The notes below the pieces were generated by a model that had not been told where the DNA came from, ran no database searches, and saw nothing but the letters and a program-made list of their open reading frames with translations. Positions 63,206 through 64,000 of a stretch of DNA of 64,000 nt are shown piece after piece. How positions within the stretch are numbered: position 1 is the stretch's first letter; the number at the start of each line of letters is the position of its first letter. The DNA lies in contig NZ_CP038026.1 of NCBI RefSeq assembly GCF_004421005.1, positions 5,518,001 to 5,582,000 of the forward strand, in the 5' to 3' direction. This DNA comes from Pseudoduganella plicata. Lineage in GTDB: Bacteria > Pseudomonadota > Gammaproteobacteria > Burkholderiales > Burkholderiaceae_D. A program made the translations under genes and the position numbers.

Positions 63206-64000
63206 ATGATGACCCTTTCCGACTTCCAGGCACTGTTCCGTGTAACACCCTATCCCTACCTCGTGATGTCGCCTGATCTGACGGTGGTTGCCGCCAGCGG
63301 CGCCTACCTGCGTTCCGTCCAGCGTACCGAGGAGGACATCGTCGGCCGCTATGTCTTCGAAGCGTTTCCCGAGAATCCGGACAACCCGCAAGCGACCAAT
63401 ATTGCCGAGGTCAAGGCTTCGATGCTGCGCGCGCTGGCGAAGGGCGAGCCCGATACGACGGCGTTCGTGCGCTACGCCGTGGCGGTCCGGAAGCCGGACG
63501 GCGTGCATTTCGAGGAGCGTTACTGGAGCACGGTGCATACGCCGGTAATCGGGCCGGACGGCGAGCCCGTGCTGGTGTTCCAGAACCCGATGGACGTGAC
63601 GGAGCTGTACCGCTTCGATGCGCAGTCGGGCGTCGCCACCTTGCAACTGACGCCGCCGGTCGCCGGCAATGCGGAAAACTTCAACCGGGCGCAGATGCAC
63701 GAAGCGCTGTCGCGCATCCTGAACAACGAGCGCGAACACCTGCGCAGCTTGTTCAATCAGGCCCCCGGGTTTGTCGCGGTGCTGATGGGACCGAAGCACG
63801 TATTCGAAATGGTAAACGAGGCGTACTACCAGCTGGTCGGCCACCGCGAGCTGATAGGCAAGGCGGTGTGGGAGGCGCTGCCGGAGGTGGCGGGCCAGGG
63901 CTACGAGGAATTCCTCGACATGGTCTACCGCACCGGCGAGCAGTGGGAAACGCGGGCGCGGCCCATCGCCGTGCAACGCGTGCCGGGCGGGCCGATCGAG
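63206..64000 (+). CDS. PAS-domain sensor protein (3' end outside window)
   Basis: 265 residues are visible without a stop. Two PAS domains: the first begins LFRVTPYPYLVMSPDLTVVA and has the DVTELYRFDAQSG linker; the second begins LFNQAPGFVAVLMGPKHVFE with NEAYYQLVGHREL. This arrangement is typical of PAS-type hybrid histidine kinases, so a kinase core is expected beyond the window (inference). A GACAAT box stands six bases before the ATGATG start and no Shine-Dalgarno is present. It is divergent from the OmpR-type regulator. Confidence 0.85.
   Translation, partial: MMTLSDFQALFRVTPYPYLVMSPDLTVVAASGAYLRSVQRTEEDIVGRYVFEAFPENPDNPQATNIAEVKASMLRALAKGEPDTTAFVRYAVAVRKPDGVHFEERYWSTVHTPVIGPDGEPVLVFQNPMDVTELYRFDAQSGVATLQLTPPVAGNAENFNRAQMHEALSRILNNEREHLRSLFNQAPGFVAVLMGPKHVFEMVNEAYYQLVGHRELIGKAVWEALPEVAGQGYEEFLDMVYRTGEQWETRARPIAVQRVPGGPIE

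Overview
The window is a 64 kb stretch of a GC-rich betaproteobacterial chromosome. The ribBA-ribH-nusB run, dnaX-ybaB-recR, ubiD, PEP-CTERM proteins and abundant c-di-GMP signalling proteins suggest Oxalobacteraceae (Massilia/Duganella/Pseudoduganella type). This is inferred from gene content and codon style; no database search was possible.

Layout. 0-4.4 kb: the start of an SMP-30-type lactonase and a seven-domain REC/GAF/PAS/PAS/GGDEF/EAL/REC protein. 4.5-6.8 kb: riboflavin genes and nusB. 6.8-8.1 kb: a complete ISL3-family element whose 8-bp target duplication lies in the T-tract of the nusB terminator. 8.3-15.9 kb: housekeeping genes (lytic transglycosylase, ubiD, 4.5S RNA, dnaX, ybaB, yciI, recR). 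16.3-21.6 kb: a hybrid histidine kinase, a REC-PAS-GGDEF-EAL protein and a coupled 81-aa protein. 21.7-22.8 kb: an IS1595-type element. 22.9-27.3 kb: cstA-ybdD divergent from a sCache/NarL-type two-component system. 27.5-30.7 kb: a frameshifted EAL/HDOD gene overlapping a PAS-GGDEF-EAL gene.

31.0-36.3 kb: tRNA-Ser(UGA), then a distinctly AT-richer island. It holds a TIR/P-loop/repeat protein divergent from a group-II-like reverse transcriptase. Between them are two 144-bp direct repeats of a structured, probably RNA-encoding sequence. This is the best candidate for an undescribed (probably anti-phage) system. It is followed by an orphan Tae4/Tai4 type VI effector-immunity pair (36.3-37.2 kb).

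37.4-45.4 kb: a Czc/Cus-like heavy-metal RND efflux operon ending in a frameshifted EamA transporter with a His-rich tail. 45.4-48.5 kb: a gene broken by a decayed IS66-family element with a clean 8-bp target duplication. 48.7-50.1 kb: a PEP-CTERM protein made of two tandem units, each with its own sorting signal. 50.7-56.1 kb: a four-gene SGNH / acyltransferase-SGNH / lytic transglycosylase / SGNH operon, probably for O-acetylation of peptidoglycan or an exopolysaccharide. 56.1-64 kb: a SUI1-family factor, a GntP permease, another PEP-CTERM protein, a periplasmic cupin, a thioredoxin-like protein, an OmpR-type two-component system whose gene junction has expanded into a chain of ATGA stop/start overlaps, and the start of a PAS-domain sensor.

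Single-base frameshifts recur at about 27.8, 44.8, 45.6, 47.6 and 47.9 kb. They may be genuine decay or residual assembly errors, and should be checked before these genes are called dead.
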